A program made the translations under genes and the position numbers. From assembly GCA_030265685.1 (NCBI GenBank), contig JAJDGO010000001.1:18256-82255 (forward strand): a stretch of DNA of 64,000 nt. The letters are read 5' to 3'. Shown here piece after piece: positions 20,109-31,891 of the stretch; within the stretch, counting starts at the first letter, position 1, and every line of letters starts with the position of its first letter. Under the pieces are notes generated by a model. That model was given only the letters and a program-made list of their open reading frames with translations, did not search any database and was not told the DNA's origin. The DNA comes from Bacteroidales bacterium OttesenSCG-928-M11 (lineage in GTDB: Bacteria; Bacteroidota; Bacteroidia; Bacteroidales; Azobacteroidaceae).

Positions 20109-20115
20109 TGTTTAG

Positions 20116-20901
20116 TTATTTATTGTTAGTTAATAATAGTATCTGCTTATTAATCAGCGCCCAGCGCCTCTTAAATCGATTGTATTTAATTTGCGGATTC
20201 GTTACTACGGTACCCATACAATATTTACTGAATGACATTTTCTTTATTCTGAAATTCATTAATATATCCAAGAAATCAGAATGTTGCATTCCATCTTGTT
20301 TCAATTCTATTATGACTAAATCGCCCAACGAACGAGTTTCGTTGGTTAGATAGTTATGAAAAGAAAGATCAAGGTCGATTGTTATCCGCTCAGTAGCACG
20401 ATTATTAACCAAAGTAATTCGTTTAAATTCGTTTGCTAAAGAGGGCACCAAAGTATTAGAATTAAATAAGGAATGTTCGTCAAGAAAAGATTTTTTTTCT
20501 TTTAGATCTTGAACCGATTTCACATGAGAATCATCAATCGAGACTCTCACTTTTTTTGTTCGCCCTTTATTATTCTTATTTTTAACCTCCAGATGCGACT
20601 GACTTACATCAATATAAGTTCGGATCCTTATTTTCTGACGATTTAGTTTGCCATTTTGGTGCATTACAAACATTCCTAAATCCGGCGTATCAAAATATTG
20701 AGTCGAATAAGGAGCAATTCTGTTGCCTATATCGTTTATCTGAACTTTAAAAAAAGGAGACATTTCTTTTAATAGTTCCGGCAATATAGAGACAGGAGCT
20801 ACAAATTTAGAGTCAATACGATCCATTAGACGAATACATTTCATCTCCTGCAAAGTGATTGGCTTCATTGTATCTATTATCGGGCGTATTGTGCTTTCCA
20901 T
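20116..20901 (-). CDS. VTC-domain (CYTH-like polyphosphate polymerase) protein
   Basis: MDRIDSKFVAP; QKIRIRTYIDVSQSHLEVKNKNNKGRTKKVRV; LVIIELKQDG; FSKYCMG match VTC catalytic-tunnel basic/acidic residues. Confidence 0.8.
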   Translation of the reverse strand: MESTIRPIIDTMKPITLQEMKCIRLMDRIDSKFVAPVSILPELLKEMSPFFKVQINDIGNRIAPYSTQYFDTPDLGMFVMHQNGKLNRQKIRIRTYIDVSQSHLEVKNKNNKGRTKKVRVSIDDSHVKSVQDLKEKKSFLDEHSLFNSNTLVPSLANEFKRITLVNNRATERITIDLDLSFHNYLTNETRSLGDLVIIELKQDGMQHSDFLDILMNFRIKKMSFSKYCMGTVVTNPQIKYNRFKRRWALINKQILLLTNNK

Positions 20902-20929
20902 TGAACTATTAAAGTGTCAAATTAAAGAA

Positions 20930-21763
20930 TTAATCTTTGAACGAATAATCGTATACCTTAGTCGAATATAATTTTCCGTCGGGATTATAGTTATATTGAA
21001 CTTTCTTTTTCCCTTCGGTATTATAATCGAATTTGCGGATACGGTAAAGTTTGTTTTTATCATTATAAACATTCTCGCGAACACATACCCAATTCTCGTC
21101 GTATTCGTAAGTAGTTCTTTCTTTTTGTCCGTAAACGGCGTATTCAATGTCTTCGATCTTATAACCTTGTTCGTTCCAAACAGTTAAATGATCCATCCAT
21201 TGTCTTTTTCCTTTAGCATCCGTATTGATTTCTTTGATCACTAAATTCTTCCGAATCTCGCGTCTTTCTTGATCGTTGCGAGGAGGATTTTTCAACTGGG
21301 CTGAAGGCGAGTCCGAAGAGTAAGAATATTCAAATATTTTTGTAGAAAACAATTTCCCGTCGGGATTATAATTATATTGAATTTTCTTTCTTCCGTCTTC
21401 ATTGTATTCGAATTTACGGATACGGTAACGTTTATTCTTGTCGTTATAAACATCTTCACGAATACATTTCCAATTTTCATCGTATTCGAAAGTTACTCGC
21501 TCCTTTTGTCCGTATACGGCATATTCGATTTCTTCTATCTTATATCCATACTCGTTCCAAACAGTCAAATGATCCATCCATTGCCTTTTTCCTTTGGCAT
21601 CGGTATTGACTTCTTTTACAACTAAATTCTTCTTTTCATCTCGCCGTTCTTGTTCCGTACGAGGAGGAGCTTGATATTCCGGAGGAAGAGTTTCGGCAAA
21701 TGCTAACATTCCTCCCAGTATCATAAAAACCAGGACAAACAATTTGTCTTTTATTAACTTCAC
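20930..21763 (-). CDS. Secreted protein with two tandem repeats of about 118 aa (YNxDGK-type)
   Basis: Signal peptide; both halves contain KNLVxKExNTDAKGKRQWMDHLTVWNExGYKIExIEYAVYGQKER. Confidence 0.8.
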   Translation of the reverse strand: MKLIKDKLFVLVFMILGGMLAFAETLPPEYQAPPRTEQERRDEKKNLVVKEVNTDAKGKRQWMDHLTVWNEYGYKIEEIEYAVYGQKERVTFEYDENWKCIREDVYNDKNKRYRIRKFEYNEDGRKKIQYNYNPDGKLFSTKIFEYSYSSDSPSAQLKNPPRNDQERREIRKNLVIKEINTDAKGKRQWMDHLTVWNEQGYKIEDIEYAVYGQKERTTYEYDENWVCVRENVYNDKNKLYRIRKFDYNTEGKKKVQYNYNPDGKLYSTKVYDYSFKD

Positions 21764-21767
21764 AATC

Positions 21768-22499
21768 TTATATATTTATAGAGATGTAAAAAACTTCGCC
21801 CAAATCATATATCTTTTGATCTTCTACAACTTCTATAAATTGAGATTCTGAGGGGAAGAGTATATTCTTATAATTATCACCCTGTTTTTCTGTTTCGGTA
21901 TATATTTCATATACTCCGGGACGAAGTCTTTCGAAAACAAAAACGCCATGATTATCTGTACGAACATCATCCGTAACAATATCCTGATCTTTGTGTTTTA
22001 GATAAACGCGCTGCCCAATAGCCGGGAATAAGTTTTGTCCGCTAATAGTAACTAAGCGGTCGTTATCGTAGTAATTAACTGCTACCGAACCTCTAATCAT
22101 AGATGTTCCGTTTGCTTTCCCCGTATGGATAAAGATTGTATCTGCTTTGTTTGTATTTCCGCTTACTTTAACTTTTTGAGAAACGCTTTCTCTTGTTCCG
22201 TCATCATAAGTAGTGTAAGCATAAACGGTATAATTTCCTTTCCGTAGATAATCGAATTTGTAAAATCCATTGTCATTCGTTTCAATATCATCTCCGAAAT
22301 AGTCGTCATCTCCGTAAACAATATATACATCATGCTTTACTGCAGGAAAAGTATCTGCTGGAAAAAGAGAATTTCCACTCGGATGACGAACTTCATATAC
22401 ATAACCTTCTAAAGAAGAAGAACCTCCTGGACCCTCTCCGTCGTTACAAGAAAAAAGGGCAAGGGATAGCAGCACAAATAAAATTTGATATGTTTTCAT
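21768..22499 (-). CDS. Lipoprotein with Cna-B / carboxypeptidase-regulatory-like beta-sandwich repeats
   Basis: Lipobox LALFSC; YDDGTRESV..., TDNHGVFVFERLRPGVYEIYTETE pattern. Confidence 0.7.
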   Translation of the reverse strand: MKTYQILFVLLSLALFSCNDGEGPGGSSSLEGYVYEVRHPSGNSLFPADTFPAVKHDVYIVYGDDDYFGDDIETNDNGFYKFDYLRKGNYTVYAYTTYDDGTRESVSQKVKVSGNTNKADTIFIHTGKANGTSMIRGSVAVNYYDNDRLVTISGQNLFPAIGQRVYLKHKDQDIVTDDVRTDNHGVFVFERLRPGVYEIYTETEKQGDNYKNILFPSESQFIEVVEDQKIYDLGEVFYISINI

Positions 22500-22553
22500 G
22501 GGTTACATTTGTTTCTAACGGATGCAAAGATAAAACTATATTTTATATATTAC

Positions 22554-22594
22554 TAAAAAAGCATCCCTCTTTTATCAAGAAGGATGCTTTTTAA
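22554..22594 (-). terminator. Terminator downstream of enolase
   Basis: AAAAAAGCATCC...GGATGCTTTTT hairpin. Confidence 0.8.
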
Positions 22595-22611
22595 TATTTT
22601 TTATTCTATTG

Positions 22612-23952
<1,341 letters not shown>

Positions 23953-24087
23953 TCAAACAAGACTAATAAATCGAACGCAAAATTACAAAAAATAAATGAT
24001 TTACTATCTTATTTGGTGCTTAAATATAGGATGAATTTAACTTTTAAAGTTTAATAAAAAACATAATATTCGTTTCGAAAAAAGCAA

Positions 24088-24095
24088 TACCTTTG
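24088..24095 (+). promoter_or_regulatory. Bacteroidetes -7 element TACCTTTG upstream of the S41 peptidase
   Basis: TAnnTTTG match 80 bp before the start codon. Confidence 0.45.
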
Positions 24096-24174
24096 CGACT
24101 GGGTAGAAAAACGGATGTAAATTTACCTATCAGAAGTTATTTAATAGAGTTGATCGATTCAAAAAAACGAGAAA

Positions 24175-25428
24175 ATGATAAAACTAAATTTATTAATTAT
24201 CGGAATTTTATTGTCCTTGACGGTACATTCACAAACTAAAAACATCGATTGGGATGCTGATTTGGATTATTTAGCGAATGAATTACCCCAAAAACACTAC
24301 AATTTTTTCACTCTAAAAAGCAAAAATGATTTCCTATCAGGTATAGATGCAATTAAAGAAGAGAATATAGGCGTGAGTGATTTTCAGGTTGCCTTGAAAA
24401 CTCAACAATTAATTGCAAAATTTGGCGATTCTCACACAATGCTGAATTTTAGTCAGCTACTAAATCCCAATCAAATACTTCCAATTCATTTATTTTGGGC
24501 AAGCGATGGGCTTTATATTTTGCGAACAACAAAAGAAAATGAAAAAATATTGGGTTGCCAATTGCTATCAATCAATAACATTCCGATAGCTACGGTAATA
24601 GATAGTTTGAGCACACTATTTGCTGTCGACAATCAAGCTATGATAAAAACACTTGTCCCTCAAACATTTCCTTCTTTGCAAATCTTAGAATATTTTGGCT
24701 TTGCAAATACAGAGCAAGTAGTACTTGGTTTAAAGACAGAAACAATGCAAAACCAGGAATATACATTAAAATCATCGCTGGCAAAACGGGAGGATCTAGT
24801 TTTTTTCAAGCCCGATTCTATTGCTTTTTGCCTAAAAAATGAAAAACAAATTTTTACGGATCATTATTACAATGAGGAAAAAATTTATCATATACTATAT
24901 AATAAATGCTTTAGTAAAGAAATTGCGTTGGAGTATGGAAATAAAGAACTGGCCGAAACCCTACCATCATTCAAAGAATTTGAAGAGAAAATATTGAATA
25001 CTTTAGCCTCTGAACCTGTTACTAAAATAATATTCGACATGAGATTTAATGGCGGGGGAAATTCTGCGCAAGGTACAAGATTCATAGAAAAGTTGGCCGA
25101 ATTTTTAGAATCGAATCCCACGATTAAGACCTATGTTGTTATTGGCAGATCTACTTTTTCTTCAGCCATATTGAACACTATGGATTTCAAACGATTAACT
25201 AATGCTATATTTATAGGGGAAGAAACCTCCGGCAAACCCAATCATTTTGGAGAAATAAAAAAACTCCAACTACCTTCTTCTAAAATATCTATCAACTATT
25301 CCACCAAATATTTCAAAGTAACAGAAACAGATGTGAACACCATCACTCCCGACATTACAATAGAAATGAGTTTTTCTGATCTAAAAAAAGGTATTGATCC
25401 TATTTTTGAATGGGTAAAAGAACAGTAA
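24175..25428 (+). CDS. S41-family peptidase-like secreted protein
   Basis: Signal peptide; IIFDMRFNGGGNSAQG; GRSTFSSAILNTMDF (catalytic Ser region). Confidence 0.75.
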   Translation: MIKLNLLIIGILLSLTVHSQTKNIDWDADLDYLANELPQKHYNFFTLKSKNDFLSGIDAIKEENIGVSDFQVALKTQQLIAKFGDSHTMLNFSQLLNPNQILPIHLFWASDGLYILRTTKENEKILGCQLLSINNIPIATVIDSLSTLFAVDNQAMIKTLVPQTFPSLQILEYFGFANTEQVVLGLKTETMQNQEYTLKSSLAKREDLVFFKPDSIAFCLKNEKQIFTDHYYNEEKIYHILYNKCFSKEIALEYGNKELAETLPSFKEFEEKILNTLASEPVTKIIFDMRFNGGGNSAQGTRFIEKLAEFLESNPTIKTYVVIGRSTFSSAILNTMDFKRLTNAIFIGEETSGKPNHFGEIKKLQLPSSKISINYSTKYFKVTETDVNTITPDITIEMSFSDLKKGIDPIFEWVKEQ

Positions 25429-25473
25429 ACGACAACCAGTCAAACACAAATCAATACAACTCACCTAAAAAAA

Positions 25474-25567
25474 TACTATAACTTGTGATAAGTTATTGTA
25501 GAACTTCGATCAAGTTATACTAAAACTTGAAGCAAGTTATACTAAAACTTGGGGAAAGCTATACTAT
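25474..25567. repeat. Family B array, 4 units, 22-bp period
   Basis: ACTT at 25481, 25503, 25525, 25547; pentamers gtgat, cgatc, gaagc, gggga. Confidence 0.9.
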
Positions 25568-25661
25568 CTTGGCGGCAATACAAAAAAATGGCTGATGAAG
25601 TTATCTAATTAACCGGTTGAGTCATTTCCAAAGTTAGATATTTTCTAAAAAATTGGCATAC

Positions 25662-25697
25662 AAAAAACCGATGAATATAAATCCATCGGTTTTTTAT
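25662..25697 (-). terminator. Terminator of the ribosomal super-operon (downstream of rplQ)
   Basis: AAAAAACCGATGaatataaatCCATCGGTTTTTT perfect hairpin. Confidence 0.85.
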
Positions 25698-25746
25698 TTG
25701 TAAAATAAATCTCATCATCACTCTGACGAGATATTATTCTATCAGA

Positions 25747-26274
25747 TTATTCTTCTGTTTTTTCCTCAGCTGGAGTTTCTTCAACTACAGGAGCTACAAC
25801 TTCTTCAACTTTTGCAGCTGGAGTTTCAACCGCAGCAGCTTTCTCTGTAGCACCCGAGCGACGAGAACGACGAGTTTTTGTTGATTTTTTAGAAGTTTTT
25901 TCTTTCAACATTAACTCATTATAGTCAACCAACTCGATAAAACACATAGATGCATTATCACCTAAACGGTTTCCTGTTTTGATGATACGAGTATAACCTC
26001 CCGGACGATCTGCTATTTTTTGAGAAATCTCTTGGAATAACTCCGTAACTGCATATTTGTTATGCAATTGTTGGAATACCAAACGTCTTGAATGAGTTGT
26101 ATCTGTTTTTGACTTATTAATGATCGGCTCCACATAAACACGAAGCTCCTTAGCTTTAGCTACAGTCGTAAAAATTCGTTTGTGCATAATCAAAGAAGTA
26201 GCCATATTTGAAAGCATGGCAGCTCTATGAGAATATGTACGACCTAAATGATTTACTTTTTTATTATGTCTCAT
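25747..26274 (-). CDS. rplQ: 50S ribosomal protein L17 with Ala/Glu-rich C-terminal extension
   Basis: [29 protein letters not shown]. Confidence 0.98.
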   Translation of the reverse strand: MRHNKKVNHLGRTYSHRAAMLSNMATSLIMHKRIFTTVAKAKELRVYVEPIINKSKTDTTHSRRLVFQQLHNKYAVTELFQEISQKIADRPGGYTRIIKTGNRLGDNASMCFIELVDYNELMLKEKTSKKSTKTRRSRRSGATEKAAAVETPAAKVEEVVAPVVEETPAEEKTEE

Positions 26275-26280
26275 CGTTAA

Positions 26281-27273
26281 TTATTCTTTATCTAATTTAT
26301 ACTTAGAAATATCCATTCCGAAAGTTAAATTGAGATGCTCAAGCAAATCGTCTAATTCGGTCAATGATTTTTTACCGAAGTTTCGGAATTTCAATAAATC
26401 ATTTTTATGATATTTCACTAACTCACCTAAAGTTTCTACGTCTGCAGCCTTCAAACAATTCAAAGCACGTACCGAAAGATTCATTTCCGATAATCTAGTC
26501 TTTAGAAGTTGTCTCATATGCAATAACTCTTCATCAAATTCTTCTTCCATATGATTATCAACCGGTTCAAAGTTGATTTTTTCATCAGAAAATAACATAA
26601 AATGATAAATAAGGATGCGAGCTGCTTCTTTCAAAGCTTCTTTCGGGTGAATAGATCCATCTGTAGTAATTTCGAAAACCAACTTTTCATAGTCAGTTTT
26701 TTGTTCTACACGAAATGGTTCTACTTGATATTTTACGTTCCTAATCGGAGTAAATATTGAATCAATAGCAATTTGATTGATATCATCATTTTCTGTTCGA
26801 TTTTCTTCAGCCGGAACATATCCTCTACCCTTTCCGATTGTTAATTCAATACGTAGATTCGCAGATTTATCCAAGTTACAAATTACAAATTCCGGGTTAA
26901 GAACTTCAAATCCGGCAGTTTGCTTTTCAATTGCTTCTGCCTTAAATTCAGTAGTTCCCGAAACGTTAATAGTTACTTTCTCTGTTTCAATATCTTTCAC
27001 TATTTGTTTAAATCTTACTTGCTTCAGATTAAGGATAATATTGGTTACATCTTCCATAACACCGGGAACAGAAGAAAACTCATGATCCACGCCATCAATC
27101 TTGACAGATGTAATAGCAAATCCTTCTAGTGAAGATAAAAGAATACGGCGAAGAGAATTACCAATAGTAATTCCATACCCGGGCTCTAACGGACGGAATT
27201 CGAATTTACCGAACTTGTTGTCCGCTTCCAACATAATTACTTTATCGGGTTTTTGAAATGCTAATATCGCCAT
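26281..27273 (-). CDS. rpoA: RNA polymerase alpha subunit
   Basis: [20 protein letters not shown]; alpha-[24 protein letters not shown]. Confidence 0.99.
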   Translation of the reverse strand: MAILAFQKPDKVIMLEADNKFGKFEFRPLEPGYGITIGNSLRRILLSSLEGFAITSVKIDGVDHEFSSVPGVMEDVTNIILNLKQVRFKQIVKDIETEKVTINVSGTTEFKAEAIEKQTAGFEVLNPEFVICNLDKSANLRIELTIGKGRGYVPAEENRTENDDINQIAIDSIFTPIRNVKYQVEPFRVEQKTDYEKLVFEITTDGSIHPKEALKEAARILIYHFMLFSDEKINFEPVDNHMEEEFDEELLHMRQLLKTRLSEMNLSVRALNCLKAADVETLGELVKYHKNDLLKFRNFGKKSLTELDDLLEHLNLTFGMDISKYKLDKE

Positions 27274-27283
27274 AGTAACTTTA

Positions 27284-27889
27284 TTATTTAGAATATAATT
27301 CTACGATTAATTGTTCTTTGATATTTTCCGGAATATCTTCTCTTGTCGGAATATGCAAAAATTTTGCACTCATAGAAGCGTTATCATATTCAATCCAAGA
27401 ATATTTACTGTGATTAAATCCTGATACGCTATCCAAGATTACTTCCATTGATTTATCTTTCTCACGAACAGAAATAATCTGTCCTGGTTTAACACTGTAA
27501 GATGGAATGTTTACAACTTTTCCGTCTACAACGATGTGACAGTGATTCACTAATTGACGAGCACCTGCACGTGTTTTAGCTAATCCCATACGATAAACAA
27601 TATTATCCAAACGGCATTCTAACAATTGAAGTAGTACTTCCCCTGTAATACCTTTTGAACGTTGTGCTTTTTCAAACAAATTACGGAATTGTTTTTCTAA
27701 TACACCGTATGTATATTTTGCTTTTTGTTTTTCACGTAACTGAATACCGTACTCAGAAGTTTTTTTCTTTCTTCCGTTACCATGTTGTCCCGGAGGATAA
27801 TTCTTTTTAGAAAGAACTTTATCCGGTCCAAATATGGCTTCGCCAAACTTACGGGCGATTCTTGTTTTAGGTCCTGTATATCTAGCCAT
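27284..27889 (-). CDS. rpsD: 30S ribosomal protein S4
   Basis: [18 protein letters not shown]4 domain [22 protein letters not shown]. Confidence 0.99.
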   Translation of the reverse strand: MARYTGPKTRIARKFGEAIFGPDKVLSKKNYPPGQHGNGRKKKTSEYGIQLREKQKAKYTYGVLEKQFRNLFEKAQRSKGITGEVLLQLLECRLDNIVYRMGLAKTRAGARQLVNHCHIVVDGKVVNIPSYSVKPGQIISVREKDKSMEVILDSVSGFNHSKYSWIEYDNASMSAKFLHIPTREDIPENIKEQLIVELYSK

Positions 27890-27908
27890 TTTACTTTTAA
27901 TTTAATTA

Positions 27909-28298
27909 TTATACTCTTCTTCTCTTTGGAGGACGACAACCATTGTGTGGCAATGGAGTAACATCAATAATTTCTGTTACTTCAATACCAGCTCCATGTA
28001 CTGTACGGATAGCTGATTCGCGACCGTTACCTGGTCCTTTTACATAAGCTTTTACTTTTCTCAATCCAAGATCATAAGCAACTTTAGCACAATCTTGAGC
28101 AGCCATTTGTGCTGCATAAGGAGTGTTCTTTTTAGAACTTCTAAAGCCCATCTTACCAGCAGAAGACCAAGATATTACTTGTCCTTCGCTGTTTGCAAGA
28201 GATATAATAATGTTATTAAATGAAGAGTGAACGTGTAATTGGCCATTTGCGTCCACTTTCACGACTCTTTTCTTTGCTGCGACTTGTTTTTTTGCCAT
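27909..28298 (-). CDS. rpsK: 30S ribosomal protein S11
   Basis: [44 protein letters not shown]. Confidence 0.99.
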   Translation of the reverse strand: MAKKQVAAKKRVVKVDANGQLHVHSSFNNIIISLANSEGQVISWSSAGKMGFRSSKKNTPYAAQMAAQDCAKVAYDLGLRKVKAYVKGPGNGRESAIRTVHGAGIEVTEIIDVTPLPHNGCRPPKRRRV

Positions 28299-28311
28299 AA
28301 TCTAATTTTTA

Positions 28312-28692
28312 TTACTTAGTAGCTTTTTTCTTGTTAGCAACTGTTTTCTTGCGACCTTTACGGGTACGCGCATTGTTTTTTGTACTTTGACCTCTTACGG
28401 GGAGTCCGATACGGTGACGCACGCCGCGGTAGCATCCTATATCCATCAAACGTTTGATATTCAACTGAACCTCAGAACGAAGATCCCCTTCTACTTTGAA
28501 AGTAGTACCAATAACCTCACGTACTTTAGCAGCTTGGTCATCTGTCCAATCTTTCACTTTAATATCTCGATCAATACCTGCTTCTAACAGGATTTTATTG
28601 GCAGCGCTGCGACCAATTCCATAAATATAAGTCAACGCTATCTCGCCTCTTTTATTTTGAGGTAAATCTACCCCTACTATTCTTATAGCCAT
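28312..28692 (-). CDS. rpsM: 30S ribosomal protein S13
   Basis: [45 protein letters not shown]. Confidence 0.99.
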   Translation of the reverse strand: MAIRIVGVDLPQNKRGEIALTYIYGIGRSAANKILLEAGIDRDIKVKDWTDDQAAKVREVIGTTFKVEGDLRSEVQLNIKRLMDIGCYRGVRHRIGLPVRGQSTKNNARTRKGRKKTVANKKKATK

Positions 28693-28722
28693 TCGATTAA
28701 AAATTTCGCAAAGATAATAAAA

Positions 28723-28839
28723 TTATCCTTGACGTTGTTTAAATTTAGGATTCTTTTTATTGATCACATACAAACGACCTTTTCTGCGAACGATTTTGCA
28801 ATCTGCAGTACGTTTTTTCAATGAAGCTCTTACTTTCAT
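28723..28839 (-). CDS. rpmJ: 50S ribosomal protein L36 (38 aa, absent from the ORF track)
   Basis: Reverse-strand reading [38 protein letters not shown]. Confidence 0.97.
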   Translation of the reverse strand: MKVRASLKKRTADCKIVRRKGRLYVINKKNPKFKQRQG

Positions 28840-28854
28840 ATTTTTATTATTTAT

Positions 28855-29073
28855 TTATTTGTATCTGAAAGATATGCGCCCTTTAGTCAAATCATAAGGA
28901 GACATTTCTACCTTAACCTTATCTCCTGGCAAAATACGGATATAATGCATTCTCATTTTACCGGAAATATGAGCAGTTATTTCATGTCCATTCTCCAACT
29001 CGACCCGAAACATTGCATTAGACAATGCTTCGATAATGGTTCCATCTTGTTCTATTGCTGACTGTTTAGCCAT
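28855..29073 (-). CDS. infA: Translation initiation factor IF-1
   Basis: [41 protein letters not shown]. Confidence 0.99.
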   Translation of the reverse strand: MAKQSAIEQDGTIIEALSNAMFRVELENGHEITAHISGKMRMHYIRILPGDKVKVEMSPYDLTKGRISFRYK

Positions 29074-29085
29074 AAATTTAACTTA

Positions 29086-29859
29086 CTAATTATTTAAAAC
29101 TTTTTCAATCAATTCAAACGATGATAAAATATCGGCCTTTCCTTTACGGATGGCAACAGTATGTTCAAAATGAGCAGATGGTTTCCGATCAGCTGTTCTA
29201 ATAGTCCAAGCATCTTTTTCCATTACTACATTTTTAGTACCCATGTTAATCATAGGTTCAATAGCAATACACATACCATCTTTTAATAATGGTCCAGCTC
29301 CTTTTTTACCATAATTAGGTACTTCTGGAGCCTCATGCATTTCTCGCCCTATTCCATGACCAACCAATTCTCTCACTACGCTATATCCTCTTTCTTGACA
29401 ATAAGTCTGAATAGCGTTTCCAATATCTCCTATTCTCTTTCCATCAACAGCCATCGCTATTCCATGATATAAAGACTCTTTTGTCGTTTCCAACAATTGC
29501 TTTGTTTTAGGATCAACTTCTCCAACTTGAAAAGTATAAGCAGAATCTCCACAAAAACCATTTATTTTTGTTCCGCAATCAACAGAAACGATGTCTCCAT
29601 TTTGAAGACGATAATCTCCTGGAATACCATGAACCACTTGTTCATTAACAGAAATACAGAGAGATGAAGGAAAGCCGTTATATCCTTTGAAAAGAGGGAT
29701 AGCCCCGTGATCGCGAATAAACTCCTCTGCTATTTTATCTAATTGAAGCGTAGCAACGCCCGGTGTAATATGTTTCGCAACTTCAGCCAAAGTTGCACCT
29801 ACCAACAGGTTCGCTGCTCGCATCAATTCTATTTCTTCGTCTGTTTTGAGATAAATCAT
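29086..29859 (-). CDS. map: Methionine aminopeptidase type I
   Basis: SVDCGTKINGFCGDSAYTF; GHGIGREMHEAPEVPNYG. Confidence 0.98.
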   Translation of the reverse strand: MIYLKTDEEIELMRAANLLVGATLAEVAKHITPGVATLQLDKIAEEFIRDHGAIPLFKGYNGFPSSLCISVNEQVVHGIPGDYRLQNGDIVSVDCGTKINGFCGDSAYTFQVGEVDPKTKQLLETTKESLYHGIAMAVDGKRIGDIGNAIQTYCQERGYSVVRELVGHGIGREMHEAPEVPNYGKKGAGPLLKDGMCIAIEPMINMGTKNVVMEKDAWTIRTADRKPSAHFEHTVAIRKGKADILSSFELIEKVLNN

Positions 29860-29860
29860 T

Positions 29861-31213
29861 TTATCTGTAAGCTGTGCCTTGTCTTCCTTTTATTCTTCCT
29901 GATTTCAAAAGACCATCATAATGACGCATCAACAAATGACTTTCCACTTGTTGTAAAGTATCTAATACGACACCTACGAGAATTAATAATGATGTTCCTC
30001 CAAAAAACTGAGCAAAACCTTGAGATATTCCTAATAAACTAGCAAAAGCAGGTAATATAGCTACAATTGCAAGGAAGAAAGATCCAGGTAACGTAATCCG
30101 AGACATTACATCATCTATGTAATCAGCCGTTTTCTTTCCTGGCTTAACTCCCGGTATAAATCCATTATTACGTTTCAAGTCTTCAGCCATTTGCTTTGGA
30201 TTGATTGTAATTGCAGTATAAAAATAAGTAAACGCAATAATTAGAACAGCGAATACAAAGTTATACCAGAATCCATTCGAGTCGGCAAGAGGAGAAAGGA
30301 GTTTGAACCAAAAACCACCACCACCTTCTGGATTCATATCAAAACCAATCAAAGAAATAGGAATGAACATAATTGCTTGAGCAAATATGATAGGCATTAC
30401 GTTTGCAGCATTTACTTTCAACGGAATGTATTGACGAGCTCCACCATACTGACGGTTTCCAACCATTTGTTTTGCATATTGAACCGGGATTCGTCTTGTT
30501 CCTTGAACTAAAAGAATTGCACCCGCAATAACTAGAAGAAGGAAGATGATTTCCAATAAAAGCATGATCAAACCTCCAGAAGCTTCACTTATCTTAGATA
30601 CAAATTCTTGAACGAAAGATTCCGGGAAGCGAGCCAAAATACCGACCATAATGATAAATGAGATACCATTGCCAATACCTTTATCTGTTATTCTTTCTCC
30701 CAGCCATAATACAAACATAGAGCCAGCAGATAAAATAATGGTAGAGGAAATTGTGAACCACAATCCACCCGTCATTTCAGCACCAGCTTGTGCCATTTGT
30801 ACATTTAGGTTTACTAAGTAAGCCGGAGCTTGGAAGATCAAAATAGCTACTGTCAAATAACGAGTATACTGATTTATTTTTCTTCTTCCACTCTCACCTT
30901 CTCTTTGTAATTTCTGAAAATAAGGAATAGCAATAGACAACAACTGAATTACGATAGACGCCGAGATATAAGGCATGATCCCTAAAGCCACAATAGAAGC
31001 ATTAGAAAATGCACCTCCCGAAAACATATCCAACAAGGACATCAAACCACCTGCAGTTTGAGCCTGCAAATGGGTTAGAGCCTCAGGATTTATTCCAGGC
31101 AAAATTATGACTGATAGAAATCTATATACCGTAATCAAAAGAAGAGTAACAAGGATTCTGTTTTTCAGATCCTCAATCTTCCATATATTTTTAATTGTTT
31201 GTATAGCTCTCAT
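29861..31213 (-). CDS. secY: Preprotein translocase subunit SecY
   Basis: Ten TM segments; GIMPYISASIVIQLL; GNGISFIIMVGI. Confidence 0.99.
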   Translation of the reverse strand: MRAIQTIKNIWKIEDLKNRILVTLLLITVYRFLSVIILPGINPEALTHLQAQTAGGLMSLLDMFSGGAFSNASIVALGIMPYISASIVIQLLSIAIPYFQKLQREGESGRRKINQYTRYLTVAILIFQAPAYLVNLNVQMAQAGAEMTGGLWFTISSTIILSAGSMFVLWLGERITDKGIGNGISFIIMVGILARFPESFVQEFVSKISEASGGLIMLLLEIIFLLLVIAGAILLVQGTRRIPVQYAKQMVGNRQYGGARQYIPLKVNAANVMPIIFAQAIMFIPISLIGFDMNPEGGGGFWFKLLSPLADSNGFWYNFVFAVLIIAFTYFYTAITINPKQMAEDLKRNNGFIPGVKPGKKTADYIDDVMSRITLPGSFFLAIVAILPAFASLLGISQGFAQFFGGTSLLILVGVVLDTLQQVESHLLMRHYDGLLKSGRIKGRQGTAYR

Positions 31214-31219
31214 TATTCA

Positions 31220-31666
31220 TTATAGTTTTACTACAGTTCCTCCTGCTTTTGTTATAGCTTCCTCTGCTGTTTTAGAGAATGCATGCGCTGAGACTTCCAA
31301 AGCCGAAGTAACATTACCTTTTGCAAGAACTTTAACTAAATGCTTTGCAGAAACAAATCCAGCATCAATTAACTCTTGAACTCCTATTTTGGTCATTTGT
31401 TGAGCATCGGCTAATTGTTGGATCGTATCAAGATTTATCGCTTTATATTCAACTCGATTAATATTCTTGAATCCAAACTTAGGCAAACGTCTTTGAATAG
31501 GCATCTGACCTCCTTCAAAACCGATTTTTTTAGAATAGCCGGATCTTGATTTCTGACCTTTATGACCTCTTGTTGAAGTTCCTCCCAATCCAGAACCAGA
31601 ACCACGTCCTATTCTTTTGCGAGTTTTTACGGAACCTTCAGCAGGCTTTAAATTTGACAAATTCAT
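31220..31666 (-). CDS. rplO: 50S ribosomal protein L15
   Basis: GRGSGSGLGGTSTRGHKGQKSRSG. Confidence 0.99.
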   Translation of the reverse strand: MNLSNLKPAEGSVKTRKRIGRGSGSGLGGTSTRGHKGQKSRSGYSKKIGFEGGQMPIQRRLPKFGFKNINRVEYKAINLDTIQQLADAQQMTKIGVQELIDAGFVSAKHLVKVLAKGNVTSALEVSAHAFSKTAEEAITKAGGTVVKL

Positions 31667-31697
31667 ATTTTTATGTTTTTTTTATTTACAAAATGAA

Positions 31698-31874
31698 TTA
31701 TTCTACTACGGTTACCAAGTGTTTTACTTTAGCGACCATACCTCTAACAGCTGGAGTATCTTGTAACTCTACAACTTTATTTAATTTTCTCAAGCCTAAA
31801 GCATCTAAAGTTCTTTTTTGATCAATTGGAGACCCGATGCGGCTCTTAACTTGTTTAATTTTAATAGTTGCCAT
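31698..31874 (-). CDS. rpmD: 50S ribosomal protein L30 (58 aa, absent from the ORF track)
   Basis: Reverse-strand reading MATIKIKQVKSRIGSPIDQKRTLDALGLRKLNKVVELQDTPAVRGMVAKVKHLVTVVE*. Confidence 0.97.
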   Translation of the reverse strand: MATIKIKQVKSRIGSPIDQKRTLDALGLRKLNKVVELQDTPAVRGMVAKVKHLVTVVE

Positions 31875-31891
31875 ATTATAGTTCCTCCTTT

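Noticed and set aside
21292-21480. Overlapping ORFs (21292-21480, 20917-21147) in the repeat protein gene
   Set aside because: Alternate-frame by-products of the internally repeated sequence; similar to each other only because the DNA is duplicated.
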